In this document: positions 45,220 through 57,400 of the stretch, in pieces
How the letters are laid out: the number at the start of each line of letters is the position of its first letter
How positions within the stretch are numbered: position 1 is the first letter of the stretch
Source: Tilletia caries
Lineage: Eukaryota > Basidiomycota > Exobasidiomycetes > Tilletiales > Tilletiaceae
NCBI GenBank assembly: GCA_032718865.1
Contig: JALUTQ010000003.1
Coordinates: 712,001 to 776,000, forward strand
Direction of reading: 5' to 3'
Length of the DNA stretch: 64,000 nucleotides
Notes under the pieces: model-generated
What the model was told of the DNA's origin: nothing
Databases searched by the model: none
Seen by the model: the letters and a program-made list of their open reading frames with translations, nothing else
Position numbers and translations under genes: made by a program

Positions 45220-48200
45220 ATGCCTGCGTACCGCAAAACAGCAGGGGCGATTCAGGCGCAGCTTGGTCCGGGTGAGTGGCTCTGCTCTTCACCTCATACT
45301 TGTCCGCTGTCTGTCAGTGTCACTGATCCCCTCTACTCTTGACAGAGTTCCGTCTCTTGGACGGCACCCCGTCGCGGATCGTGTTTTTGGCCTGCGATGA
45401 AGATGGAAGACGACCTTTCGTGCCAAAGCACCTCGGTCAGCACGCGTCGAGTAGCCGTCATCAACGTAACAAGTCAACATGGGTAAGTCTCTCGCGCGTG
45501 TAGACTGTGTGTGCGTGGATCGTTCTGTGCTCATTCACGGTACCTTCTGCAGCAACATGATCAGGAGTTGGAGCAGGACAGGAGTGCGACGCCAGTGACC
45601 GATCCCTTCTTCGAGTCGGGAGAGGATCACCTGCTGATTGATAATCCAAACGACCATGCAAAGGAGGACTTCTTTCGTCGCATGGACCTTGACGACGACA
45701 TGGCGTCTTTGGTGGAGGAGGGACTGGCCATGCAGGAGGAAGATGAAGCGTTCACGCAGGAGATAAGCAAGGACAACGATCATCGGAGGCACAACGGAGG
45801 CAGCGACGATGCATTCCCCTTTCAGTCAAAGGAGGTGAGTCTCTGATGATCAGCAGAGTCCAGATACTTGCTTTGCTAATCGATACAACTATACTGTCAG
45901 ATTTTTCCTTGCCCTTTCCCTGAAGAACTCGCCTCAACACGTCCTGTCCGAGGCGTCGCTGGGCTTCGCCCTCGACTTTGCCAACGCGTTGGATGCGCGC
46001 GGAACTCCGTCTGCGTACGCCTGCTCTCAAGCCATGAAGCTCATCAGATCGGACGTGTCCCCTCCCCTTTATCGTCACACAACTTCGGACAATAAGATCT
46101 TCTTCTCAAGCAGCGTGGAGGATAAGATCCGTAACGTGAGTTGCTGAAGTCTATTATATTCAGGCTCCACCCTTTGGCTCTCGCTGATCATTTCTAAACC
46201 TCAACGCTGTATTTTTCTCTGTGACTGTTGTGTCTGGCGATCTGGCCACCTGCATTCTGCAGGACTTTGCCAATCCCATTACGCGCACGAAGATGATACT
46301 GCTGCCTGTTCGGGATCAATCAATGAGGGAGGTGTTTCACGGGAACGAGATGGCGCATCAGACGGATACGCGCAAGACACCGCCCTGCTTTCGCCTCAGC
46401 AACGGTGAGACTGTCTTTACCGATGAGGTTGTACAGGTCACTGGTGGCCAGCTTCTGCGGCCTTATACATTCTTCATCAATGAAGAGGGCGACCCGAGAT
46501 GTGAGGCATGGCAAGTGATTCGGCGCGGCGATCACTTTGAGGCATATATTCAAGGCGTGTCTCCCGTCGAGTTCGATCCCGAGACAATCGAGACCTGGGA
46601 ACGCTCAGTACTTCACGAAGTTGATGTCTGTGAGTCCTCCACTCCTTCAATATCCCGAACACGTCACGATGCTTCTCTCTGATCACCATCCAGTCCTCTC
46701 CAGTTGATCAGCACGGGACAAATTTGCCTCGAATCAATCACCTCCGCCTGAAGGCCGGCAATCGCCTTGTCTATCAGGTTCCTGTTATCCTGTTCGAAGA
46801 TGAGACGTCTGGTTCGACAACAAAGCGTTGGAATGAACACATCGGAATCTACATGTCCAACGCAGCATTACCCAGAGCCGAGATGGACAAGCGCATCAAC
46901 GTCAAGCTGTTGTCCGTCAGCACCAAGGTCAGCGGACACGACCTGATGAGTGCTGCGGTTGACGAGTTGATGTGAGTTCCGTCGGAGCATGGGCCTTTCA
47001 ACTCTCGAGTATGTTCACGTATCACTGACACGCTTGATATATACTCAATGGCTCAACGCTCTCAGTGCACTACACAACGATCCCTTCCCGGTCCATGATT
47101 GTTTCTTAAACGAAGAAGCACTCGTCAGACCGATTTTTGATCTTTTGCGTGGCCGACAACCCGATGGCGGCTATGCTTTCAGCATCCATCGGGATGTCCG
47201 GTCTTCATGCGTGCCGATGCTGTCGAGCGGGAGGGACGAGGAGACAGATGAAAGAGGTGCTAGGGTTTGCCAACTTCTTAAAGGTGAGCTCTATCGTCAG
47301 GAGCATCGGCTATGGCATGGGAGACGGTGACGGACACTTTGACTGTCAACCTGAGCGTGACCAGATATTGATTGATCTACTTCCATGTATGCATTTCAGC
47401 TCGGAACGAAGAAGAACAGCGTCGATGTCATCAAGGAGAATCGTAAACAAATCAACTTGGCTGCCAAAGGCGTGGCATCGACGCTGTCCAATCGACAACG
47501 CGATACTGGAATCAAGGACGGGGTGACTGCTGTGCTGTGTGATGAATTGCTTGCACTATCCAAATCGAAACCAGACCGACACCATGACGAAGCTGTGAAG
47601 GCACGACGAAAGGAGATGCTTGAGGGAAAATGGCACTCTCCGCTGTTGCGGCTGTACGGTACGTATCTTACGGGTCTCATGTGTCTTTCCTTGAGTTCAC
47701 CTCTCCGATTTCTGAATCTCGCTAACGTCAATCTCTGCTCTCTATAAAGACGAGACGGGATTCGACGTCTGTGCCGCTACGCCAGTGGACCTGCTCCACA
47801 CCTTTCTGCTCGGCGTCGCAAAGTACTTGTGGATTCACACAGTATCGAGCATCGGTGGGACAAAGTTTAGCTCCACCCAGCGAGACGCTGTTGCCCGGCT
47901 TCAGGCTGTGTCTCTCTCGGGTGTGGTCAATGCAAAGTGCCTACCGGGAAAATGGCTGATTGACAATGCAGGCGGTCTCATCGGCAAGGACCTCAAGAAG
48001 ATCGTACAAGTTGCGGCAGTTGCATTCTACCCGTTGATGAAAGCGGAGACAATGTCCCTGGAACTGTGGATGGCATGGAGTGCTCTGGGTGTTTTGGGAC
48101 GTCTTCTCTTTGTTGAAGAGATTTCATGGGAAGAGATGGGTCAATACAAAGTGAGTAGCAGGCGACAATTCACCTGCAATGTATATTGATAAGGCTCTTT

Positions 48201-49327
48201 GCTTTCTCCCCTCCTTCCAGGAAGATGTCAAGGCCGCCCTCATGATCTTCTATGCCGCCGCAGCTGCAGTTTTCCCTTCCAAACTCACAGGCAAACCAAA
48301 GTTTCATATTCTACTTCACATAGTCGACAACATTGAAGCGTATGGACCGGCCAAGGGATTTACATCGGAACGATATGAATCCTTTAACTCTGCGGTCCGG
48401 GATGCGTCCATCAAGAGCAATCGCTCTGCTCCCTCGAAAGACATTCTGCAGCGCATGATGGATCAAGAAGCCATTCAGCACCTGGCGGCTGGAGGTAGCT
48501 GGGTCAAAGACGACATCGTTCACAGGCCGGATTCCAATCTGCTTTCACTAATGCCTTCCAGTCTGCAAGAACTTTACGGCCTTTCTACGGAGGAGGACGA
48601 GGCGGTCTCTTCGGTGAAGAGGATCATCACATCAGCAGGGGATCGAGTGAGGGTTGGCGAGTTCTCCACCTTCTGGTTTGATCACAGAACTGGTGACGGG
48701 AGGATCGTCCGTGTGGATCGAATTTTTACAGTGAGCACTCAGCTCCAGGTAGAAGTGATGGTCATGCACTGGGGCGAAGATCTGGGACTGCAGCCAAGCA
48801 TTCTTCAAGAGGATAGACAAGAGATCGTAGGCATTGAGGTAAATGAGCCATGCTTGCTATCATTTCCCTATCTCGCCTTTGTATTCTTATTCTCACAAAA
48901 ATTCTTTTTCATCATATCTTTCCAGGGATTTGAACGACTCGTCAATGTCATGCACGACTGCCATCACCATGGATGCAAGGTGGTCGGCGACGCCAATCAA
49001 GTCCGCATGGAGCGAGAGGAGACGACCTTCACGGATGCAGGCGTCATCCACAGCGAGGAAGGCCGACAACAATACCTACTGAATCATTGCCTTTTTCGCT
49101 CGGCTCTCGAGCTCTCATTGTGTTATCCAGCACTTCCAGACGCCCCCACAGAACAAGAGATCGCAGAACTAGCTATTGAAATCATGGACGAGCAAGACGA
49201 CATAGGGCAGAATGATGCGCGAGCCGAACGACATGAAAACCAGGACGAAGACGATGACTTTTGGACCGAATCTGGCAGCGACGACGAGGAGGCTCCTAAT
49301 GACAGACCGGAAGCGCTGGACCTTTGA
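45220..49327 (+). pseudogene. CMC (CACTA-like) transposase gene, left-arm copy with T-run frameshifts
   Basis: Eleven exons: 45220-45271, 45346-45482, 45553-45834, 45901-46135, 46263-46629, 46704-46971, 47066-47283, 47400-47658, 47750-48150, 48221-48838, 48926-49327. Together about 1,080 residues. Central marks are ADNPMAAMLSASIGMSGLHA followed by CRCCRAGG, a Cys-rich motif seen in basidiomycete Tnp2-like proteins. Late marks are PKFHILLHIVDNIEAYGPAK, then ERYESFNSAVRD and NRSAPSKDI, matching the conserved C-terminal block of fungal CMC transposases. The C-terminus is very acidic. Two extra T's (the T-run at about 45901-45906, and GATTTTTGATC at about 47132) shift the frame here; the right arm lacks both. 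The gene is otherwise open. Confidence 0.75.
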
Positions 49328-49497
49328 ATCTGAATCTCCTTTAATGAAATTGTGCGCAGCTGTTTGGATGCTGGAAGATTCATGCGTGTGACCGTGTGTA
49401 TCACAAGTGGAACTGGAAGTGATCATCGCTGGGTCTCGTGGGAGTCAGGAGATCGTAGGAGGTAGTGTGAGAGTCTCCTCGGAGCTCGCAGACTATT

Positions 49498-51416
49498 CCC
49501 CTAACTTTAGTTAAGGGGTTATAGGGCGGCTCCCGCCTTACGGCCGTAAGCTTTTTGCCATTCAGGCTCGTAGTTTGGGACTTTTCTTCGCAACTACCAA
49601 CACAACACACCATTCTGAATCAGTAGACCCTTGACCAAATCTAGTCCTGCAACTTCTGGCACAGGTTTCGTGGTTGTAGCATCAGAATTGACTGATCTGT
49701 CCTTGAGCCAAAGTTTGGTTTTTCCTTACATAAGCACAGAGTGCAGAAATCTTGCATACGTAATCAGTTCATTTCGACACTCGACAGACGACAACCAACA
49801 CCGCCAGCCTTTCTTCACGCTTCCATCGAAGCCCGACAAGCATCATGCGAATTGAACAATCCCCCCCTCGATTTCTTTTTAACCGCTCTCTGCTCACCAA
49901 GGTTCAAGTTAATGATGCTCACCGCTGTTTTGCTTTTTCTTGCTTAACCTGATGGCTGATACCACTTACCCATACCAGTCTCTGCTTTGTTCCCATTCTG
50001 AGTCCGGCCCAGCAGTCAGCACTCCCGAATTGTCATCCAAGGTGAGCCTCGTGTTTATACGCGCATCTGCATCAGGTGCTCCGGGTTAGGTCCTTACTCA
50101 CCCATTCGTTTTTCAGCTCTCTGCTCTTATGAATCCGGTCGACGTCGTCAAGATGAGTAGACTGACTTTCCTCACTCACCATGCCCCATCGGACAGCTCT
50201 CTCCCTCGACAAAGCCGCTGCCAAGGTTGCTCCCAAAGCACACCACCTCGTCATCTCCAACCCCGTCAACTCCACCGTGCCCATCGTCGCCGAGGTCTTC
50301 AAGTCTTTACGACCCCAAGCGGTGGGTTTTTCCCCGACCCCCCTCTCCTTCTTCTAACGGCTCTGACGCTTCATGAGTTAAAATGGTGCTCATCACTGCA
50401 TATCTTCGTACAGTCTGTTCTGTGTCACGGGTCACCACCTTTGACATCACACGCGCCTCCAACTTCCACTTCGACATTGCCAACGTCAAGCCCGCCGAGG
50501 TCAATGTGTCCGTCGTCGGTGGCCACCTTCGGCGTCACCATTGTGCTTCTCCTCTCTCAAGTCGCCCAGGGTTCCATACTCCAATAGTATGTTCAACACT
50601 GGACCTGACCTGACCTGACCTGATCTGACTTTCTTTCTGCTGTGCTCTTGCCTCTTCTATATTCCCTTACCTTCGCATCAAGCTCTGTTGGCATTCCTTT
50701 GCCCATTCGTCTCCGGTCTCAGCCTTCACCCGTCTTCTACGTCCCTTCCGTCTGCTTCCCCGGCCGCTTATGTTTCCTATCCCCTAACCTCTCCTTCTGC
50801 ATTAGCCTCACGCTTTTTTCTCCTCAGTCTTTTTAATCTTATCTTCATTGCGCTCGCAGCTATTCTCCGTCTTGTTTGTCAATTGTCTCTCTCTGCGCGA
50901 AGCCATCATATGACATATCATTCTTTGCTTTCTGCTTCCTTGGTAGATACAGCCGTGCGGGATGATTACGTGTGTGAAGTTCCTCAATCCCTTTTTCACG
51001 CAAGTTTGATCAACATTCAAAATGTTACATGGACAATGATATAGATGCTCGTAGCTACGATCGCAAGTCGCAGCCGCATGGCGAAGCAGACGAAGGGTAG
51101 CGAAGCTACCTTGAGCTTCTGCGTAGCCGTGCTGGGCTGAGATTTGGTGACCTTTCTGATACAAAAGATTCGCGAAAAGGGGAGGGGGAGAGGACGCCCC
51201 CAGTCACGTCTTCGCACATCTCTACCAGGTCATAAGGGTCTGAGGTCCACATCGAGTCTGAGGGACACCCTGGCCTCTGGGCTTCAGCCGACAGCCAGGT
51301 CACTATGGTTCCAAGGCGTAAGTTGCTGCTACTTAACTTTGTTGACTAAGTCTGTATTTAAATCCCACTCCCAGCCCCCAGCGACCTGTTATTCAACAAG
51401 GCGAAAAAGTTAGGGG
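49498..51416 (+). mobile_element. MDH-carrying element with CCCCTAACTTT terminal inverted repeats, left arm
   Basis: About 1.92 kb from CCCCTAACTTT to AAAGTTAGGGG, inserted between the transposase 3' end and the inner edge of the arm. The interior includes captured malate dehydrogenase sequence in plus orientation: HHLVISNPVNSTVPIVAEVF (about 50240-50305), YDPKR one frame over, then TTFDITRASNFHFDI and PAEVNVSVVGGH (about 50440-50525) and, one frame over, GVTIVLLLSQ. Intron-like sequence is retained between the parts, so capture was from DNA, not mRNA. No transposase lies inside, so it should depend on another element. I could not identify a target-site duplication. Confidence 0.7.
50230..50590 (+). 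pseudogene. Captured malate dehydrogenase gene fragment, left arm
   Basis: Covers about 90 codons around the ISNPVNSTVP loop and the PVVGGHSG-type active-site region. There are frameshifts at VFKS/YDPKR, at LFCVTG (expected LFGVTT) and after SVVGGH. The catalytic His neighbourhood is damaged. There is no N-terminal nucleotide-binding start and no C-terminus, so it is not functional as an enzyme. Confidence 0.7.
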
Positions 51417-51452
51417 AACACTCTGGTAAGGTACGCACCCAGGTCAGGAATG

Positions 51453-52276
51453 AGAGCATGGGTGAGGCCCGACGATGATCCTCAGCAGTCCTCGGCGGTG
51501 GCGTAGGATATCGCCACCACGATAGTCCAACGACATACATGAACCTCTAGCAGTGTAGTGGCTCCCATTTATGCTCTAAGCCCTCAGGAAAACTCATGAG
51601 CCCACCTCCTACAGGGGTCTCGTAGCACTCTGAGAAGTTTCGGCTAGCGTTACTCTAACGCTAGAATTTGCCCGCAGTGTAATGCAATTTGAAGCTCGGT
51701 CACGTGACACGACACACGACACACGCCCTGCCACTGGCAGCCTGAGTTTCTGAGGGAGAGTCCCGAATTTTACCCATGCCACTTTACCCACGCTGGGGTA
51801 AAAAGTGGGTAAAACTGAATAGGCGGCCTCTAAGCTTCCATTTTTACCCACCGTTACCCACGCAGACCCCCAAATTTTACCCTGGAGCTTTTACCCCACG
51901 TGGGTAAAAATGGTGCCGGAAGGGGTAAAATTGTTCATCTCACTTGCAAATCCTCACTTTTACCCACTGAGGAGCGGGTTTTACCCACAAGCGCTTTACC
52001 CCTTGAGACGGAGAGACCCCGAGTCTCGACCACGTGCTTGGGGGTCTTCTCTATATGAGACCCCTCTGACCACTTCCGCTTCTCCGAGCCAGCACTCGCA
52101 GGGCCGCGGTATATTTCCGGTATCCACGACGATGAGCTCGAGCACTCCCATCTCGACGAGGAGCCGCAGGGTGAACGATTTCTAGGCCCAGACGAGAAGG
52201 GAGGCAATCGTGGGGACCATAACTTCGATTTTAAAAGTAGTCACTGGATAAAACTTGAATGGGTAAAATTCGAGGG
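51453..52276. other. Spacer of the giant inverted repeat
   Basis: 824 bp of single-copy sequence between the arms. The right half is the TTTTACCC-motif element (51765-52271), whose end lies 5 bases from the right arm. The left half has no gene; it contains CACGACACACGACACACG simple sequence at about 51708-51726. Confidence 0.75.
51765..52271. mobile_element. TTTTACCC-motif element, copy 2
   Basis: Inverted ends GAATTTTACCCAT and ATGGGTAAAATTC (the right end reads GAATGGGTAAAATTC). The left 250 bases are packed with TTTTACCC/GGGTAAAA in both directions and are homologous to copy 1 at 41481. The right half (about 52020-52230) differs from copy 1. It contains a short open, acidic stretch (IHDDELEHSHLDEEPQGERF in plus reading) that could be captured coding sequence. 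Confidence 0.6.
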
Positions 52277-52312
52277 CATTCCTGACCTGGGTGCGTACCT
52301 TACCAGAGTGTT

Positions 52313-54239
52313 CCCCTAACTTTTTCGCCTTGTTGAATAACAGGTCGCTGGGGGCTGGGAGTGGGATTTAAATACAGACTTAGTCAACAAAGTTAAGTAG
52401 CAGCAACTTACGCCTTGGAACCATAGTGACCTGGCTGTCGGCTGAAGCCCAGAGGCCAGGGTGTCCCTCAGACTCGATGTGGACCTCAGACCCTTATGAC
52501 CTGGTAGAGATGTGCGAAGACGTGACTGGGGGCGTCCTCTCCCCCCTCCCCTTTTCGCGAATCTTTTGTATCAGAAAGGTCACCAAATCTCAGCCCAGCA
52601 CGGCTACGCAGAAGCTCAAGGTAGCTTCGCTACCCTTCGTCTGCTTCGCCATGCGGCTGCGACTTGCGATCGTAGCTACGAGCATCTATATCATTGTCCA
52701 TGTAACATTTTGAATGTTGATCAAACTTGCGTGAAAAAAAAGGGATTGAGGAACTTCACACACGTAATCATCCCGCACGGCTGTATCTACCAAGGAAGCA
52801 GAAAGCAAAGAATGATATGTCATATGATGGCTTCGCGCAGAGAGAGACAATTGACAAACAAGACGGAGAATAGCTGCGAGCGCAATGAAGATAAGATTAA
52901 AAGACTGAGGAGAAAAATGCGTGAGGCTAATGCAGAAGGAGAGGTTAGGGGATAGGAAACATAAGCGGCCGGGGAAGCAGACGGAAGGGACGTAGAAGAC
53001 GGGTGAAGGCTGAGACCGGAGACGAATGGGCAAAGGAATGCCAACAGAGCTTGATGCGAAGGTAAGGGAATATAGAAGAGGCAAGAGCACAGCAGAAAGA
53101 AAGTCAGATCAGGTCAGGTCAGGTCAGGTCCAGTGTTGAACATACTATTGGAGTATGGAACCCTGGGCGACTTGAGAGAGGAGAAGCACAATGGTGACGC
53201 CGAAGGTGGCCACCGACGACGGACACATTGACCTCGGCGGGCTTGACGTTGGCAATGTCGAAGTGGAAGTTGGAGGCGCGTGTGATGTCAAAGGTGGTGA
53301 CCCGTGACACAGAACAGACTGTACGAAGATATGCAGTGATGAGCACCATTTTTAACTCATGAAGCGTCAGAGCCGTTAGAAGAAGGAGAGGGGGGGTCGG
53401 GGGGAAAACCCACCGCTTGGGGTCGTAAAGACTTGAAGACCTCGGCGACGATGGGCACGGTGGAGTTGACGGGGTTGGAGATGACGAGGTGGTGTGCTTT
53501 GGGAGCAACCTTGGCAGCGGCTTTGTCGAGGGAGAGAGCTGTCCGATGGGGCATGGTGAGTGAGGAAAGTCAGTCTACTCATCTTGACGACGTCGACCGG
53601 ATTCATAAGAGCAGAGAGCTGAAAAAAAACGAATGGGTGAGTAAGGACCTAACCCGGAGCACCTGATGCAGATGCGCGTATAAACACGAGGCTCACCTTG
53701 GATGACAATTCGGGAGTGCTGACTGCTGGGCCGGACTCAGAATGGGAACAAAGCAGAGACTGGTATGGGTAAGTGGTATCAGCCATCAGGTTAAGCAAGA
53801 AAAAGCAAAACAGCGGTGAGCATCATTAACTTGAACCTTGGTGAGCAGAGAGCGGTTAAAAAGAAATCGAAGGGGGATTGTTCAATTCGCATGATGCTTG
53901 TCGGGCTTCGATGGAAGCGTGAAGAAAGGCTGGCGGTGTTGGTTGTCGTCTGTCGAGTGTCGAAATGAACTGATTACGTATGCAAGATTTCTGCACTCTG
54001 TGCTTATGTAAGGAAAACCAAACTTTGGCTCAAGGACAGATCAGTCAATTCTAATGCTACAACCACGAAACCTGTGCCAGAAGTTGCAGGACTAGATTTG
54101 GTCAAGGGTCTACTGATTCAGAATGGTGTGTTGTGTTGGTAGTTGCGAAGAAAAAGTCCCAAACTACGAGCCTGAATGGCAAAAAGCTTACGGCCGTAAG
54201 GCGGGAGCCGCCCTATAACCCCTTAACTAAAGTTAGGGG
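52313..54239 (-). mobile_element. MDH-carrying element, right arm
   Basis: Inverted copy of 49498-51416, bounded by CCCCTAACTTT and AAAGTTAGGGG. It carries the same malate dehydrogenase fragment on the minus strand (about 53160-53540) with the same breaks, so capture and decay predate the arm duplication. Confidence 0.72.
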
Positions 54240-54409
54240 AATAGTCTGCGAGCTCCGAGGAGACTCTCACACTACCTCCTACGATCTCCTGACTCCCACG
54301 AGACCCAGCGATGATCACTTCCAGTTCCACTTGTGATACACACGGTCACACGCATGAATCTTCCAGCATCCAAACAGCTGCGCACAATTTCATTAAAGGA
54401 GATTCAGAT

Positions 54410-57400
54410 TCAAAGGTCCAGCGCTTCCGGTCTGTCATTAGGAGCCTCCTCGTCGTCGCTGCCAGATTCGGTCCAAAAGTCATCGTCTTCGTCCTGGTTT
54501 TCATGTCGTTCGGCTCGCGCATCATTCTGCCCTATGTCGTCTTGCTCGTCCATGATTTCAATAGCTAGTTCTGCGATCTCTTGTTCTGTGGGGGGGCGTC
54601 TGGAAGTGCTGGATAACACAATGAGAGCTCGAGAGCCGAGCGAAAAAGGCAATGATTCAGTAGGTATTGTTGTCGGCCTTCCTCGCTGTGGATGACGCCT
54701 GCATCCGTGAAGGTCGTCTCCTCTCGCTCCATGCGGACTTGATTGGCGTCGCCGACCACCTTGCATCCATGGTGATGGCAGTCGTGCATGACATTGACGA
54801 GTCGTTCAAATCCCTGGAAAGATATGATGAAAAGAATTTTGTGAGAATAAGAATACAAAGGCGAGATAGGGAAATGATAGCAAGCATGGCTCATTTACCT
54901 CAATGCCTACGATCTCTTGTCTATCCTCTTGAAGAATGCTTGGCTGCAGTCCCAGATCTTCGCCCCAGTGCATGACCATCACTTCTACCTGGAGCTGAGT
55001 GCTCACTGTAAAAATTCGATCCACACGGACGATCCTCCCGTCACCAGTTCTGTGATCAAACCAGAAGGTGGAGAACTCGCCAACCCTCACTCGATCCCCT
55101 GCTGATGTGATGATCCTCTTCACCGAAGAGACCGCCTCGTCCTCCTCCGTAGAAAGGCCGTAAAGTTCTTGCAGACTGGAAGGCATTAGTGAAAGCAGAT
55201 TGGAATCCGGCCTGTGAACGATGTCGTCTTTGACCCAGCTACCTCCAGCCGCCAGGTGCTGAATGGCTTCTTGATCCATCATGCGCTGCAGAATGTCTTT
55301 CGAGGGAGCAGAGCGATTGCTCTTGATGGACGCATCCCGGACCGCAGAGTTAAAGGATTCATATCGTTCCGATGTAAATCCCTTGGCCGGTCCATACGCT
55401 TCAATGTTGTCGACTATGTGAAGTAGAATATGAAACTTTGGTTTGCCTGTGAGTTTGGAAGGGAAAACTGCAGCTGCGGCGGCATAGAAGATCATGAGGG
55501 CGGCCTTGACATCTTCCTGGAAGGAGGGGAGAAAGCAAAGAGCCTTATCAATATACATTGCAGGTGAATTGTCGCCTGCTACTCACTTTGTATTGACCCA
55601 TCTCTTCCCATGAAATCTCTTCAACAAAGAGAAGACGTCCCAAAACACCCAGAGCACTCCATGCCATCCACAGTTCCAGGGACATTGTCTCCGCTTTCAT
55701 CAACGGGTAGAATGCAACTGCCGCAACTTGTACGATCTTCTTGAGGTCCTTGCCGATGAGACCGCCTGCATTGTCAATCAGCCATTTTTCCCGGTAGGCA
55801 CTTTGCATTGACCACACCCGAGAGAGACACAGCCTGAAGCCGGGCAACAGCGTCTCGCTGGGTGGAGCTAAACTTTGTCCCACCGATGCTCGATACTGTG
55901 TGAATCCACAAGTACTTTGCGACGCCGAGCAGAAAGGTGTGGAGCAGGTCCACTGGCGTAGCGGCACAGACGTCGAATCCCGTCTCGTCTTTATAGAGAG
56001 CAGAGATTGACGTTAGCGAGATTCAGAAATCGGAGAGGTGAACTCAAGGAAAGACACATGAGACCCGTAAGATACGTACCGTACAGCCGCAACAGCGGAG
56101 AGTGCCATTTTTCCCTCAAGCATCTCCTTTCGTCGTGCCTTCACAGCTTCGTCATGGTGTCGGTCTGGTTTCGATTTGGATAGTGCAAGCAATTCATCAC
56201 ACAGCACAGCAGTCACCCCGTCCTTGATTCCAGTATCGCGTTGTCGATTGGACAGCGTCGATGCCACGCCTTTGGCAGCCAAGTTGATTTGTTTACGATT
56301 CTCCTTGATGACATCGACGCTGTTCTTCTTCGTTCCGAGCTGAAATGCATACATGGAAGTAGATCAATCAATATCTGGTCACGCTCAGGTTGACAGTCAA
56401 AGTGTCCGTCACCGTCTCCCATGCCATAGCCGATGCTCCTGACGATAGAGCTCACCTTTAAGAAGTTGGCAAACCCTAGCACCTCTTTCATCTGTCTCCT
56501 CGTCCCTCCCGCTCGACAGCATCGGCACGCATGAAGACCGGACATCCCGATGGATGCTGAAAGCATAGCCGCCATCGGGTTGTCGGCCACGCAAAAGATC
56601 AAAATCGGTCTGACGAGTGCTTCTTCGTTTAAGAAACAATCATGGACCGGGAAGGGATCGTTGTGTAGTGCACTGAGAGCGTTGAGCCATTGAGTATATA
56701 TCAAGCGTGTCAGTGATACGTGAACATACTCGAGAGTTGATAGGCCCATGCTCCGACGGAACTCACATCAACTCGTCAACCGCAGCACTCATCAGGTCGT
56801 GTCCGCTGACCTTGGTGCTGACGGACAACAGCTTGACGTTGATGCGCTTGTCCATCTCGGCTCTGGGTAATGCTGCGTTGGACATGTAGATTCCGATGTG
56901 TTCATTCCAACGCTTTGTTGTCGAACCAGACGTCTCATCTTCGAACAGGATAACAGGAACCTGATAGACAAGGCGATTGCCGGCCTTCAGGCGGAGGTGA
57001 TTGATTCGAGGCAAATTTGTCCCGTGCTGATCAACTGGAGAGGACTGGATGGTGATCAGAGAGAAGCATCGTGACGTGTTCGGGATATTGAAGGAGTGGA
57101 GGACTCACAGACATCAACTTCGTGAAGTACTGAGCGTTCCCAGGTCTCGATTGTCTCGGGATCGAACTCGACGGGAGACACGCCTTGAATATATGCCTCA
57201 AAGTGATCGCCGCGCCGAATCACTTGCCATGCCTCACATCTCGGGTCGCCCTCTTCATTGATGAAGAATGTATAAGGCCGCAGAAGCTGGCCACCAGTGA
57301 CCTGTACAACCTCATCGGTAAAGACAGTCTCACCGTTGCTGAGGCGAAAGCAGGGCGGTGTCTTGCGCGTATCCGTCTGATGCGCCATCTCGTTCCCGTG

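Larger units (their letters stand above)
42616..51452 (+). repeat. Left arm of the giant inverted repeat
   Basis: About 8,837 bp that recur in reverse complement at 52277-61112. The outer edge is the end of the GGAGTACGGAG element (TTAAGGATGGG). The inner edge is GGTCAGGAATG. The arm contains, from the outside, the GGAGTACGGAG element, the truncated accessory transposon gene, the main transposon gene and the MDH-carrying element. I compared the arms at many points: mostly identical, with scattered homopolymer length changes and a few substitutions. Confidence 0.9.

Noticed and set aside
50230..50590. A functional malate dehydrogenase
   Set aside because: Several frame breaks, missing N- and C-terminal parts, and the same damage in both arms.
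50606..50632. CTGAC short tandem run as a regulatory array
   Set aside because: Only about five units inside the MDH-carrying element; ordinary microsatellite.
51453..52276. Palindrome as a pure fold-back sequencing artefact
   Set aside because: Such artefacts lack an 824-bp unique spacer, and the arms show substitutions and a diverged patch; still worth read-level testing.
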